The notes beneath the pieces were generated by a model, which did no database searches, was not told where the DNA came from, and was given only the letters and a program-made list of their open reading frames with translations. A stretch of DNA of 64,000 nucleotides from Puffinus mauretanicus (taxonomy: Eukaryota > Chordata > Aves > Procellariiformes > Procellariidae): positions 4,364,005 to 4,428,004 of the forward strand of contig JAJKFH010003504.1 of assembly GCA_023333565.1 (NCBI GenBank). Direction: 5' to 3'. A program made the translations under genes and the position numbers. Numbering within the stretch: position 1 is the stretch's first letter; each line of letters starts with the position of its first letter. Below, piece after piece: positions 22,640 to 33,436 of the stretch.

Positions 22640-24450
22640 CCTGCTCAAAGCATGGTCACCCAGGCGTCAGACCAGTTTCTCAGGGCTTTTTCCATTTGGA
22701 ACTTGAAAAACTCCCAAGAACAGTGACAGCACAACCTCTCTGGGCAGCCTGTTCCAGGGCTTAGCTGTCCTCGTGGGGAATTTTTTTTTTATTTATCAAT
22801 GTCTTTCTTGTATTGGGGATGTGTGTATGTGCAAAACTGAATACTATGTTTTAGATATGATCTACAAGTGCTAGCTAGGAGGGGGATGATCACTTCCCTG
22901 GATCTTCTGGCTCTGCTCCTATTCATTCAGCCCAGGAGACTGTAGGTCTCTTTGCTTGTCATCTGCCAGGACCCCTAAGGCCTTTTCAGCAGAGCTGCTC
23001 CCCTGCCCATTGGTCTCCAGATCATCCTTCAAGGGGCAGGACTTAGGCTTTGCAATTTTTTTTTAAATTTTGTAAGGTTCTTGTGCGCCCCTTCCTCCAG
23101 CTTGTCTAGGTCTCTATGGATGATGGCTCTGCCCTCAAGAGTTTCAGTGGCTCCTCCCAATGGGTATGAGACGATTGTGGGAGAAAGTGATGAAAGCCTT
23201 GCTAGAATTGAGATAAATGACATCCACTGCTCCCCCTTGTCCACAGATCCAGTCATTTTATCCTAGAAGGCAGTCAGGTTGGTCAGGTGTGATTTACCTT
23301 TGGTCAATCCATGCTGACTGTTCCCAGTCATCATCTTCTCCTTCATTTGTCTGGACATGGCTTCAAAGGGGACATGCTCCAAGAGGACTTGCTCCACAAA
23401 TTTCCCAGGGATTGAAGTGAAACTGACTGGCCTGCTGTTCCCCAAATAATCTTTTTGGCCTTTTTTAAGATAGGTGCAATCTATCTGTCATTGGCCAGCC
23501 ATCATCTCCTAATCTCTGGAGACCTTGAGAGATGACTATGATTGTGGCATTGGCTGGTTTTCTCCACTCCCTTGGATGAAGCCTGTCAGGTCTCTGCTAT
23601 CTCATGGTGACTAGATCCAGGCATGCCAATGATCATTGCATCCCCAGCCAGTCCTGTGGCATTGAGCAGCACTGTGATCCAGCTATGTGTCACCCCTGAC
23701 TGGCCCATTCACTACCTCTATGAAGAAGTTATCCCCAACACACTCCAGAAATCTCCTGGGCTGTTTTCATCCCACCATGTTGCTCTTCCAGCAGATATCA
23801 GAGAGGTGAAAGTCATAGAATCATAGAATCATTAAGGTTGGAAAAGACCTCTAAGATCATCAAGTCCAACCGTCAACCCAACACACCATGCCCACTACAC
23901 CATGTCCCTAAGGGCCTCATCTACACGTCTTTTAAATACTTCCAGGGATGGTGACTCCACCACTTCCCTGGGCAGCCTGTTCCAAGGCCTGACCACTCTT
24001 TCAGTAAAGAAATTTCTCCTAATGTCCAATCTAAACCTCCCTTGGCGCAACTTGAGGCCATTTCCTCTCGTCCTAAACTCCCCGATAGGAACAAGGGCAT
24101 ATGATCCAGAGCTGTTTAGAGAAGGCTTGTCCACTTCCTTCTGTGATCGGGTGGTCTGTAACACACTCCCACCACCATGTCGCCCTTACTGGCCTCTTTT
24201 CTACACCTGACCCGTAAGCTCCCAACCTGACTGTTGTCTATCCTGTAGAGAAGCTCCCTGCATGCGTCTGAGCTGCTCCTTCATATGGGCGACCCTCATC
24301 CTCTCTGCTCCTGCCCGTCTTTTCAGAAGAGCTTGTATTCGTCCATGGCAGCAGTCCAGTTGTGTGAGCAGTCTCACCAAATCTCCATTGCTCTTGCAAT
24401 GACATAGTCTTGTGACCACATGTGGAGCTTTAGGTGCTTTATTTACCAAA
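22640..24450 (-). pseudogene. Old CR1 ORF2 (endonuclease and RT), heavily decayed
   Basis: Minus-strand order is endonuclease, then RT. The endonuclease part (24450-23800) includes sequence matching the CR1 blocks around the VVGVYYRPP and GDF motifs. The GDF codons are interrupted by the 23814-24074 insertion. The RT part (23480-22640) retains a readable stretch at 23445-23263 with [15 protein letters not shown] and [17 protein letters not shown], the RT region before motif A. Motif A itself and FADD are not intact. CR1 endonucleases are of the apurinic-site type and nick the target DNA. This copy is long dead. Confidence 0.8.
23814..24074 (-). mobile_element. Young CR1 LINE tail inserted in old CR1 endonuclease
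   Basis: On the plus strand it begins with two perfect CATAGAAT octamers (reverse of the ATTCTATG tail), then CATTAAGGTTGGAAAAGACC, and stops at CTCTCGTCCTA within the ORF2 C-terminal part. The open frame at 24164-23895 contains the C-terminal ORF2 end joined to host-element sequence. Flanks AAAGT (23809-23813) and AAACT (24075-24079) may be a 5-bp target duplication with one change. The surrounding old CR1 reads through once this piece is removed. Confidence 0.93.
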
Positions 24451-27400
24451 GTCACGGTGAAGCTTTGTGCACATAGATATCTTTATGATTTTTCTTTTTC
24501 TTAAAAAGATATAACTACTTTTTCTCCAGGTGACTGATTCTGATCTATTCGGGTCATCTCCATGTTAGCTTAGGATCCCACTTGAACTGAGACTCTGGGA
24601 CATGCTGGAAATCGAAGGGTTTAATAGCAGAGAAAGGACAAAAAAAGTGAAATAAACAACCAAAAAATCCCACACTAGTCCTGCAAATATAAAAGTGTGC
24701 AAGGAGGTTTTTATTGATTCCCTCAGACCACGAACTTTATAGCATGTGTGAAAACAAGTTCTTTCTAAATGGTCATTGCTGCCATTTTTCTTTGTTGACA
24801 GCCAAAGCGAGCAAGGGAAGCTTATATATTTACATGTTGGCCGTAGCCCAGGAGTTATTGGGAAGGCAGACTGAGACATCTATGCATATAAATGACTTTC
24901 AGTGTAAGAGTTATTGCAAAGATGATCCTCCAGTAGTGATAAACAGATTAGCTTATCTCATATATTACAGAAGCAAGACACTGAGTAAGAACAATCAGAT
25001 TCAATAGGACAGGAGATTGAAATATTAGTTGTATTTCTTCTCCCATAATGAACAAAGTCTAGGCAGCATTACAGAGGCTTCAGTTTTCCTTTTCTTCTTG
25101 GCCACTTTGTTAGAAATTAGTAGCTAAAAGATAAGCTATAGGATAATAATTTTTTAAAATCAGATTTGTCCTCAGCAGTCCTATGGCAATATGGAAAAAA
25201 AAGGCACATGCACAGTAAAAACTAGATACAGGTTTAGCACTAGCGTCAAGTAAGCACGTTAACCAAGTAAAATCCTTGCAGTAGTTATATTCACACTCTC
25301 AAATGACAAATATCAGAGATCTCATCTTGGTCAATCAGTTCTCTCTTTCTAAGCTTTTAAGAATATTGTTTTTATCCCTAAACCATACATTTTCCATATG
25401 AATTTGTAGGATACAGCCAATAGTTATATAATCCATTGTGTAGTGTAGTCTGTTCTCTGAATATCGTATTGCAATAGCTATTAGTATACTTACATTCATC
25501 CTTTGTTACAATCCTTAGCACCAGTCACAAGTGCAAGTAGTTGTAAGATTTACTGTCTGGCGAGCACATCTTAATCTAGAATACCCTTGTGATTTAGTAT
25601 AGAGACATTTTAAACCCTAACGTATTAGTGTCTACAGTAATGCTGTTATTAACACTAATGGTCCTCCTGTTACTCAATTAAGAAAAATATATGCTTTCTT
25701 ATTATGCACGTATGTTCAAGGTTTTTCTTACATTTATTTCTCTTCTACTGAAGTTTTGTGCATGTGATGTATACCTCCATAATCAGTAATGGGAAAAGAA
25801 CTAGTCTTGTTAAAGAAGAGATATTGATGACCTTTTTTAGCGTAGCCGAAGGGTCAATGAGGTTGCCCAGGATGTGGGAGATCTGTGTTGAGGTCAGCCA
25901 AAGGGACTCAAAAAACACACCTCGTGAGAGAGTGGTTTTCCCAGCCTAATCAGGTGTTCTGGGGTCTCTCCCCCCCCAGGTGAATGCAGTAACGCGGAGC
26001 TGCTATATAAAATGTAAGCGATAGGTTGACATTGGCCCTCTTCCCTCCTGTGTTTTAAGCAGTTACACCTGTACTTTCTGAAGAGGCCGTTGGGGTGTTA
26101 GGCATGCTGTGAGAGCACGTGCTGATCTGTTCAGGCCTCTCAGGGTCTGTTTGCTCCTTTGCCTAATTTTTGGGTCTGACTTGAGTAGAAATAGGTGCCA
26201 AACTACTGAGAGGGGGTGTATGGAGAGCTCTGTGCACCTGGGGAACTTCACAATCCAAACAGACCAAATGAGCTGCATCTCTCCAATACAGTTATAACAA
26301 GAACTGCCCTGTCAGGAATTGTAAGGTGATTTTGGGAAAGAAAGCACTAACGCTGGTTGTAAACTGTTTCTCACTTTAGCTTTACAGTGGGGATAGTCAT
26401 TGTGCAATATTGCTCACTACTGGAACATTGACATTTGCATTTATGAAATTCGACTGGAGTCTCTCTTCACTTGGAAGACATCTAAATGCCTCTTTTCAAC
26501 ACTCAGGAATATAACTCCAAAGAGTGATCAGGGAGCAATAGCAAGTTTATTGTTCAATGGTTGGTGGGAAAAGGCATGCGTTGGTCTGCCCTGAACATTT
26601 CCAGAGATGTCAAGAGTAACTCTGAGAAGGGAAGACGTCCCTTTCATTGCGCTGCGCTCTAGATGCCTGTTGAAGACTGTGTGTTACACAAAGGGTCCTC
26701 CTTGGGGTGTCTCTGGTGACAGGGAGCTCCCAAATCCAGCTCTTGGGGATTGCCTGGTAGCACAGCATACAGTGAAAGGATATGAGGGTTGTCTTGACAC
26801 ATTCTAGCATGGGCTGGAGTCAGTCAGAAGTCCAGGATCCAGGGCGTTGTGGTCTTTAGAGTCACGTATAAATTATGGAAGTCTGATATGATGGGCAGGG
26901 AAGGACACTCCAAAGTCATTCATCAAACTAACATATCTCCTCACCGCTGTGCACAGCCAATAAATCATCAGAGCTTTCACCAGCTATTCACGTCCTGAAG
27001 AGGTCCACTAGCTTTTTAGGGGAAATGCTGTTAAAGAGATTCTCCACACCAGCAGCACTGTGGCCACGCCTTAGCTGGGGACCTGAGGCTTCTTCTAACT
27101 GTGTGGTCTCCTATGCATTCCACTCCTAGGGAAAAATCCAAAGTGATTTCTCTTATATGAGCTGATCCAGAAACTGCATGAGAATGTCTTTTTGAGGTCA
27201 AGGGCTAGCTGGCCATGGTCAAAAGCAAGTCTGGGACTGTGCCAACATGTGTAGACAATGTCATTGCACTGCCCACAACCTACGTGGTCTTTACCCATGC
27301 AGAATACCTGAGGATAAACAGAGATATCCTGAGTCTGAGATCGGACCAGAGCCCATGCATTGTGGCTAACCCCAACAGTGGGGGTAGGGCACCTTCTTCA

Positions 27401-27670
27401 GATTGCAGCATGTGCCATGAAAGAAAGATCTTCTTGCTTCCATTTAAAGTTCTTGCTGAATTAAGCACTCCTTTGCACCCACAAAGGTTAGAAGAGTAGT
27501 ACTGGTTGCCAGGTCTAATAGTAAAGGCAAGATGAAACATTTTACAGAATTATGGGAGAAGGCGGTGCAGATAGCTGATTTTCATTGAGAAACAAGAGCT
27601 GTAAGACTTTCCAACTTCACCTTTGAAAATTCTCTCCTTAAATTTTAGCTGAATGTATTTTTCAGGCATT
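24451..27670. other. Unique AT-rich non-coding DNA
   Basis: No gene or repeat family is recognised. A C8 run at 25971-25978 and a TATATAAA word near 26003 occur close together but without other promoter evidence. Short open frames are unassigned. Confidence 0.5.
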
Positions 27671-28215
27671 CATAGAATAGAATCATAGAATCATAGAATC
27701 ATTAAGGTTGGAAAAGACCTCTAAGATCATCGAGTCCAACCGTCAACCCAACACCACCATGCCCACTAAACCATGTCCCTAAGGGCCTCATCTACACGTC
27801 TTTTAAATACTTCCAGGGATGGGGACTCAACCACTTCCCTGGGCAACCTGTTCCAAGGCCTGACCACTCTTTCAGTCAAGAAATTTTTCCTAATGTCCAA
27901 TCTAAACCTCCCCTGGTGCAACTTGAGGCCATTTCCTCTCGTCCTATCACTTGTTACTTGGGAGAAGAGACCAACACCCACCTCACTACAACCTCCTTTC
28001 AGGTAGTTGTAGAGCGCAATGAGGTCTCCTCTCAGCCTCCTCTTCTCCAGGCTAAACAGTCCCAGTTCCCTCAGCCACTTGTGCTCCAGGCCCTTCACCA
28101 GCTTCGTTGCCCTTCTCTGGACACGCTCCAGCACCTCCATGTCCTTCTTGTAGTGAGGGGCCCAAAACTGAACACAGTATTGGAGGTGCGGCCTCACCAG
28201 TGCTGAGTACAGGGA
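27671..28215 (-). mobile_element. Young CR1 LINE, 5'-truncated
   Basis: On the plus strand it starts with tail octamers CATAGAAT (one shortened to AGAAT), then the young-group block CATTAAGGTTGGAAAAGACC. It continues through the ORF2 C-terminal half and stops near 28215. The minus-strand frame 28230-27766 is open for 154 codons, from [20 protein letters not shown] to the natural end. It carries a 12-base in-frame deletion after GLEHK relative to the 61196 copy. No target duplication was found. There is no RT core, so it is inert. Confidence 0.95.
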
Positions 28216-29267
28216 CAACGTACAAATCATAGTATGCTTTAACTAAAATGCAGAATTGTTATTTGGACAGCAGTTTATTCAACAATTAAACTTGTAATTG
28301 TTCATTTTAGTGCAATTACAGATAAAGAAACCCTAGCCCACACCCTTGCTGACTCAACAGGTCTGTCCACCTATGCTGACATGGTAAATCAAGTCCTGAA
28401 GTTTAATTCTGTTAATTTCCACGGAAAATTCATACGCTGCAGGAAAATGCATTGCAATCTATTTTAGGTTTTGTATCACAAAATCGTTATTAGTAGTGGA
28501 TGATTTGCAAGTCAATAAAAACCAACCAATTTGACGTCCCAATCCTCTGCTGAATATGCTGTCAGTTAGGAATAAGACCCAATCAATTTTACTTGCAAAT
28601 TGGACAAATCTGATGTGGAGTCATTGATCAAGTACAGAGGCTCCAAAAGTTTTTTTGTTTTTAACAGAGAAATTATATTTGAAAGTTAATTATGGCTTTT
28701 GAAACATGCACTCATCATTGCATTATAAATATATAAGCAACTATAACGTTAGCTGGATGTTTCTCATCTGAACTCTCGGTAAATGAAAGGTGGAAGAAGT
28801 GATTTTAAGAAATGCTCAGCACATATTCTGTGTTACGCCCTGGACAGCATGCAACACACAGCTGCTTATTTTCTGTGACTAAAGCATTTTTGTACAGAAA
28901 GGACCATGTCTTTGCTGCAGGCGCATTATCTGGAAATCTGGCTTCCAGGTTGCTGCTGGCAGCAAGCTTCTGGTAGCTTAAGAGGCTGAGCTTAGTGAAA
29001 AACAACGGCGCTTATCTGTACTGTGGACTCCAGGGGACTCTTAACATTAAGGCTTTTGTTGCTGGCAGCACAAAAGGAGTTGCTTTAATGAGCTTTAAAA
29101 TCACATTAGAATGCAATAAAAATCAAAGTTCTCAAAAAGCATTCTTAGCAAGATCTGCTCCCTTGATAGACCCGAGGTTAAGAAACTCCAAAATGGATTT
29201 CAGGTAAAAAATCTTTTATCCTAAAGTTCCTCACTAATTCTTTCCAATTTCCAACTACTCATCCCGG

Positions 29268-29282
29268 GCACTATAATAGTGC
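29268..29282. repeat. 7-bp perfect inverted repeat
   Basis: GCACTAT and ATAGTGC are separated by a single A. Lies in the candidate conserved segment at 29220-29420 and could be a dimer binding site or chance. Confidence 0.8.
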
Positions 29283-30020
29283 TGAGCAAGAAATTAATCG
29301 GGAATGATTTATTCAGTGGACTTTACTGGTTTTAGGTGCTGGTTGCTCACAATTTTCTCGGAGATCATTCCTTATTTAAAATTGGTAGATGAGTAATTCC
29401 AGAGTAATATTTGGTCTGTAATTAGTTGGCAAAGAGCTCAGGGTGCCTCCTGGATGTGACTGATGGATGAGAGTTTAAACAGATGCGTATGGCATGTGGT
29501 TGGCTTATTCTTTCTTTGGATGTATTTAATAGGATAATTGTGTTCCGGTATAAAAAATTGCATTTAATTTAAAGATGATAGCAGAGTCCTCTGAATCTTA
29601 GCTACAATGGGAAACATCCATGTCAGTGGGGCTGTGTCCTGCATGATTAAATTTGACTGTGCTACAAATAAATAGCCCCCTGGTTTCACGTTTTCTGTTA
29701 CCTTCACTTCAGGTGGGTTGAGACTTCACCATCAGTCTTAAAATTGGCTTTTTGAAAGGTGCAGCTCTAGTATGGTTAAAGGGAAGAGGCCAGTGAAAGA
29801 CGAAGCCCCCCAGAGAGGGTGTCAGGGCTCTGCCTTTCCTGCCTCTTGCTCAGGAGGAAGAAATCAAGAGTGGAGGTTACTGACAGAGGGAGCTGACCTT
29901 GCACGCATGGCTTGCGGGCACCAAGGTGTGCTGGGGGAACTGCAGGAGAAACTTCATTTCAGAAGGCTTTTAAAAGTTGCACTTTGAGACTCCCGAGTTG
30001 ACCTGCGTTGCCACAGTGAA

Positions 30021-30048
30021 TGGTGTGCGGGCAAGTGGTGTGCGGGCA
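30021..30048. repeat. 13-bp direct repeat, 15-bp period
   Basis: Two exact copies of TGGTGTGCGGGCA at 30021-30033 and 30036-30048, separated by two bases. A local duplication. Confidence 0.9.
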
Positions 30049-33000
30049 GAAATGCCTCCTGTGAGAATACACAGCTTGCAGCCGCTGGTTTTGGAACAGT
30101 CAAAAACCATCGAGGAAGCAGCTATTCCCAGCTGGTCCCTGAGATATTATTTTACATCCTGTAGTGCACCAAGAAACCGGCTGCGGAGAGGCTGCGGACA
30201 CCTCCAGGGTGGAAGAAACGAACATTTTTGGCTTTTTAAATAATAACAAGGGAAAGATAACACAACATTTAAATTCTTTTTAAGAGATCAGGACATGCAC
30301 CCCGTCTTGAAGCCATTATTGGTCTAAGCAACATTGCTGATGCCAGGTTGCTGACACTGCACGTGAAGTAAGAGGCATTTGTTTTCCCTTAGACTCTCTG
30401 TAGTCTCCCTGCCTTCCCTTCTCCAACGCGGTTCCCCCGTCCCTCACACATACTCCTTGTCCATACACAGTCAATATACCTGCCTTGTAGGCTTGGCAAT
30501 TTAGTCAAAATAAGAGTCATCACCACATCAAAGCCCAGGACAACATACCAACCTCTTAAATTGGATTTCAAGGATCTCGGATCATGTACAGTTTTCCTGA
30601 ACTTCCTCCTGTGGAACAGACCTAGAATGACCAACAGCGCAGTCCCATACGACACCCTATGGACTGAACCGGTGAGCTGTTGTCCAGGGTCTGTGATGAT
30701 CCACGCTTTCAGGTGGCGTCTGGGAGAGCAAAGCAATGGCAAGTGAGAAAGAAGGTCCAAGTGATAAGGTTGGGGCTGTAAAGCCGTGCCTGCAGCTGCT
30801 TCCCCAGCGCTCCTGCAGACGGCATCACGTAGATGTCACTTCATCTGCTCCTAATTCCCGTTAATACACATCGTACCAGCCACAGCGCACCTGATGGCAT
30901 AAATGACGAGAGCCGGCTCGTGTTTCGTTGTACTTCACAGCCTGCTGATTTTGGCACAGCCCAGTGAGTGCCGGGCAGCCTGCCCTGGCAGATACAGGAG
31001 TCTGAGCGACTGGGGATGCTGTGTTCGGCAAGAGGACCACTTGCTGTGTTGGGAAGAGGTGGGTTTGCTGAGGGGCTGCCTTGCCTGGGCTTGCCAGGGA
31101 GCGTTGTGCTGAGTTCATCCTCCAGACAGGAGTGGAGGAGATGGTAGGTGCAGATAGCAGCCAGGGACTCAGATTAGGTAGGAAAATAAGAGGAAAGGTA
31201 TTGAACTCCCTGTTCAATAGGAAAGAACATGAGCTGGGACAAGTAAAGGACAGTTAAGAAAGAAAAAAATGTTTAAACATCTAAATATGTAGACTGATGG
31301 CAGATAGGATTCTCAGAGAACCCAGCTCAGTGCTACTGAGTATAGTAGAAATTGAGTCTTCCCATCTGTCATTATCTAAATGCCTTAAAAACTCGTTAAC
31401 TAATTGAGTTGCCACTATATGTGTCAGGGTTGAATTCAGTTCTTTGCCCTGAGTTAAGTTTTCCTCCTGTTGTTTATGTGACTGAAAACATTCAGCTCAA
31501 CATGACATCAGCTCTCATTCCCGAACGCCTGCACGAAGATTTATGACAGTGTTTCCAGCAGCATGTTTCTCCTGCTATTAAAGAAAAGACAGAGAAGATG
31601 AGCACATCAAAGACATGCCCTCATGTAGCACAAGGCAATGAACTTTCCATAAAGCAGCACATCATTTTTGTTTTCCATTTGCCACTGATGTGTTCAGTAA
31701 TGTGGCAGCAGCTGTGACAGGAGCAGTGAAGGTTCCTGACCCGTAACCTCCAGTCAGTGCTGGCAAATGCAGCAGAGAGGCTGTGGGATGATGGACACAC
31801 AGTCTCTTCAGGCAAAACCTTACTTACAGGGTTTAATTTGGCTGCATAGGCAAGGGCCTTCCACACAGCTGGGGTACTGCCAGCTCTCCTTCCTTGCACT
31901 TGGGTGAAGGAGCTTCATTTACTTTGGCAATGGTATCTGCTTCTCTAGAGTATCTTCCTCATGCTTTTCCTCACACTGCCCCACAACAGCTTACTGATGT
32001 TCTCCTTTGTCTTACCCTCTGCACCGGATAGTTGCAAGTTAGGTGACTTCATGCATGGAACTTTTCAGCCATACATGAAATGTAAACCCCATGTTCCAGG
32101 TAGGAGATGAGATCACTGCAGTAGAGAACTGATTTGTCCCAAAGAGTGACTCTAGATAAGGAGAAAGTATTCAAATTTGGTATTGCAGGAATAGAAAATA
32201 AGGATGGAGTGAGAGAGGTCAGTGCAAAGTCAGCTCTAGTGACGGTGGAGTTCATAATTAAGTGAAGTCAAAGCAAACAATGAGGCAGTCAAGAAAAGCC
32301 TCCAACCTTATGGCTTGAAGGCCATTAAGTCAAGGATATGGCAAATGAGAGGAGGGAAGGAGGTGTCTGAAGACAGTAAATAGAGATCAGAGGGGAAATT
32401 CAGAGACAGACTTCACATCCGGCTGAAATACGGTCAGTGTAATTGCTCAAGTTGGAAGAGGGCTGATCATTGTGACTTGGTGGGGTTAACAAATGATCAC
32501 AATTTGTTTCTCCTTATCTTTAGGAAAGCACAAGACCTCCTCAGCACAAAGCTGAGGCATTTGCCAGCTTTCGAATCTAAACTACTGCTCCCACTAAATA
32601 GGTCTTCTGTCCAGCTCCTGATAAGGTAATGATTTTGATTTGCTAAGCTCCTAAGCTATAAAAAAGATCACACTCTGTGCCGGTGTGCTCCCCCTGCCCC
32701 TGATCTGACTTTTTCCCCCTTGCTCAAGCGATAACCACCTGTGGCGACCGTGATGAATGCATCTGATGGATGCAGATAACAACACAATAGGGGATGCATT
32801 CACCTAACCACAGTGCTGGTCAATGTGTGACTCCAGCCAAATGTGGAAGAAACTAACGTCTGCAGTCGGTATGTAAATATGACTATGAGTCAATCATCTC
32901 ACCCCCATAAACAGTGGGCAGCCCAAGAGCCCTTTGAGCTCTCCTGCATGACAGCGGGCCGCACGCCAGGGTCTCCCCTTGAGTAGGGACGCCTCTCAGG

Positions 33001-33090
33001 GTCACTCCTCGAGGTTGAGAGATTCCTTGCCGCAACAGATTCTCGGTAAATGACTAATAGCATGCTGAAACTTTGAAATCTTAGCTAAGT

Positions 33091-33099
33091 GATATAAAG
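33091..33099 (+). promoter_or_regulatory. TATA-like box of the solo LTR
   Basis: GATATAAAG about 415 bases into the LTR and about 280 bases before the AATAAA signal, the usual U3/R arrangement. Activity is unknown. Confidence 0.55.
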
Positions 33100-33373
33100 G
33101 ATTGATTGCGCATGTATAATCCTTTAGACATAAACCGTTGACCAAGTCTGGGACTAAGTTTGGATCCAGCCACACGTAGACTCCTCTATGGGAAGGAGTT
33201 TAGAAAGCAAGGGGGTCCTTTCTGAACCTCATGACTCAATGGGAGGGTGCCGCTGACAGTTTTGTCTGACCCTCTCCTCTCTGCAGTAAATGATCAAGTG
33301 TACCTCGCCATCGAATCTTGTTAAACCACTGTCGCATTTACCATTGGTCTTTGTTAACTCACTGTCTTACATC

Positions 33374-33379
33374 AATAAA
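33374..33379 (+). terminator. Polyadenylation signal of the solo LTR
   Basis: An AATAAA hexamer in the sequence ATCAATAAACATATTGATGC, 57 bases before the proposed LTR end, as expected at the R/U5 boundary. Confidence 0.6.
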
Positions 33380-33436
33380 CATATTGATGCTTCTCTCTTA
33401 TGAGTGAAGTGCATCTCTCTCACTCCATCCGCAGCA

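Larger units (their letters stand above)
20867..24450 (-). mobile_element. Old CR1 LINE (endonuclease + RT), split by two younger CR1s
   Basis: One old minus-strand CR1 survives as three pieces: 24450-24075 (endonuclease part), 23813-22622 (end of endonuclease, linker and RT down to the 3' region) and about 20898-20867 (3' untranslated end and tail remnant). The pieces join logically once the young CR1 at 23814-24074 (minus) and the young CR1 at about 20899-22621 (plus) are removed. At the left junction the words AGGTTGGAAGAGACTTTGG and AGTCTCTAGTTCAACCTCC are the two halves of one CR1 3' block. Coding capacity is destroyed by many stops and indels. It is the most complete CR1 in the window in terms of domains represented. 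Confidence 0.88.
28216..32675. other. Non-coding DNA with possible conserved segments
   Basis: No gene or mobile element is recognised. The parts at about 28250-28790 and 29220-29700 are AT-rich with no repeat signature and several homeodomain-like TAATTA/ATTAAA words, so they are candidates for conserved non-coding elements (inference only). A segment around 29780-30240 is more GC-rich and includes a 13-bp repeat (30021-30048). The open frame at 30760-30389 (minus, 123 codons) matches no family I know. Confidence 0.45.
32676..33436 (+). mobile_element. Solo LTR of an endogenous retrovirus
   Basis: A TG...CA segment of about 760 bp starts TGTGCCGGTG and ends CCGCAGCA, flanked on both sides by CACTC (32671-32675 and 33437-33441), which reads as a 5-bp target duplication. 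It has LTR-style signals in order: a TATA-like GATATAAAG at 33091-33099, an AATAAA at 33374-33379, then a CT-rich end. No gag or pol sequence lies on either side, so it is a solo LTR left by recombination between two LTRs. It is unrelated to the LTRs at 7613 and 52737. If the end is placed at 33438 the terminal inverted repeat TGTGC/GCACA improves but the target duplication is lost. Confidence 0.78.

Noticed and set aside
26003..26011. TATATAAA word as a promoter
   Set aside because: An isolated TATA-like word in AT-rich DNA without other promoter elements or a downstream gene.
30389..30760. 123-codon minus-strand open frame
   Set aside because: No family recognised and no supporting splice or promoter signals.
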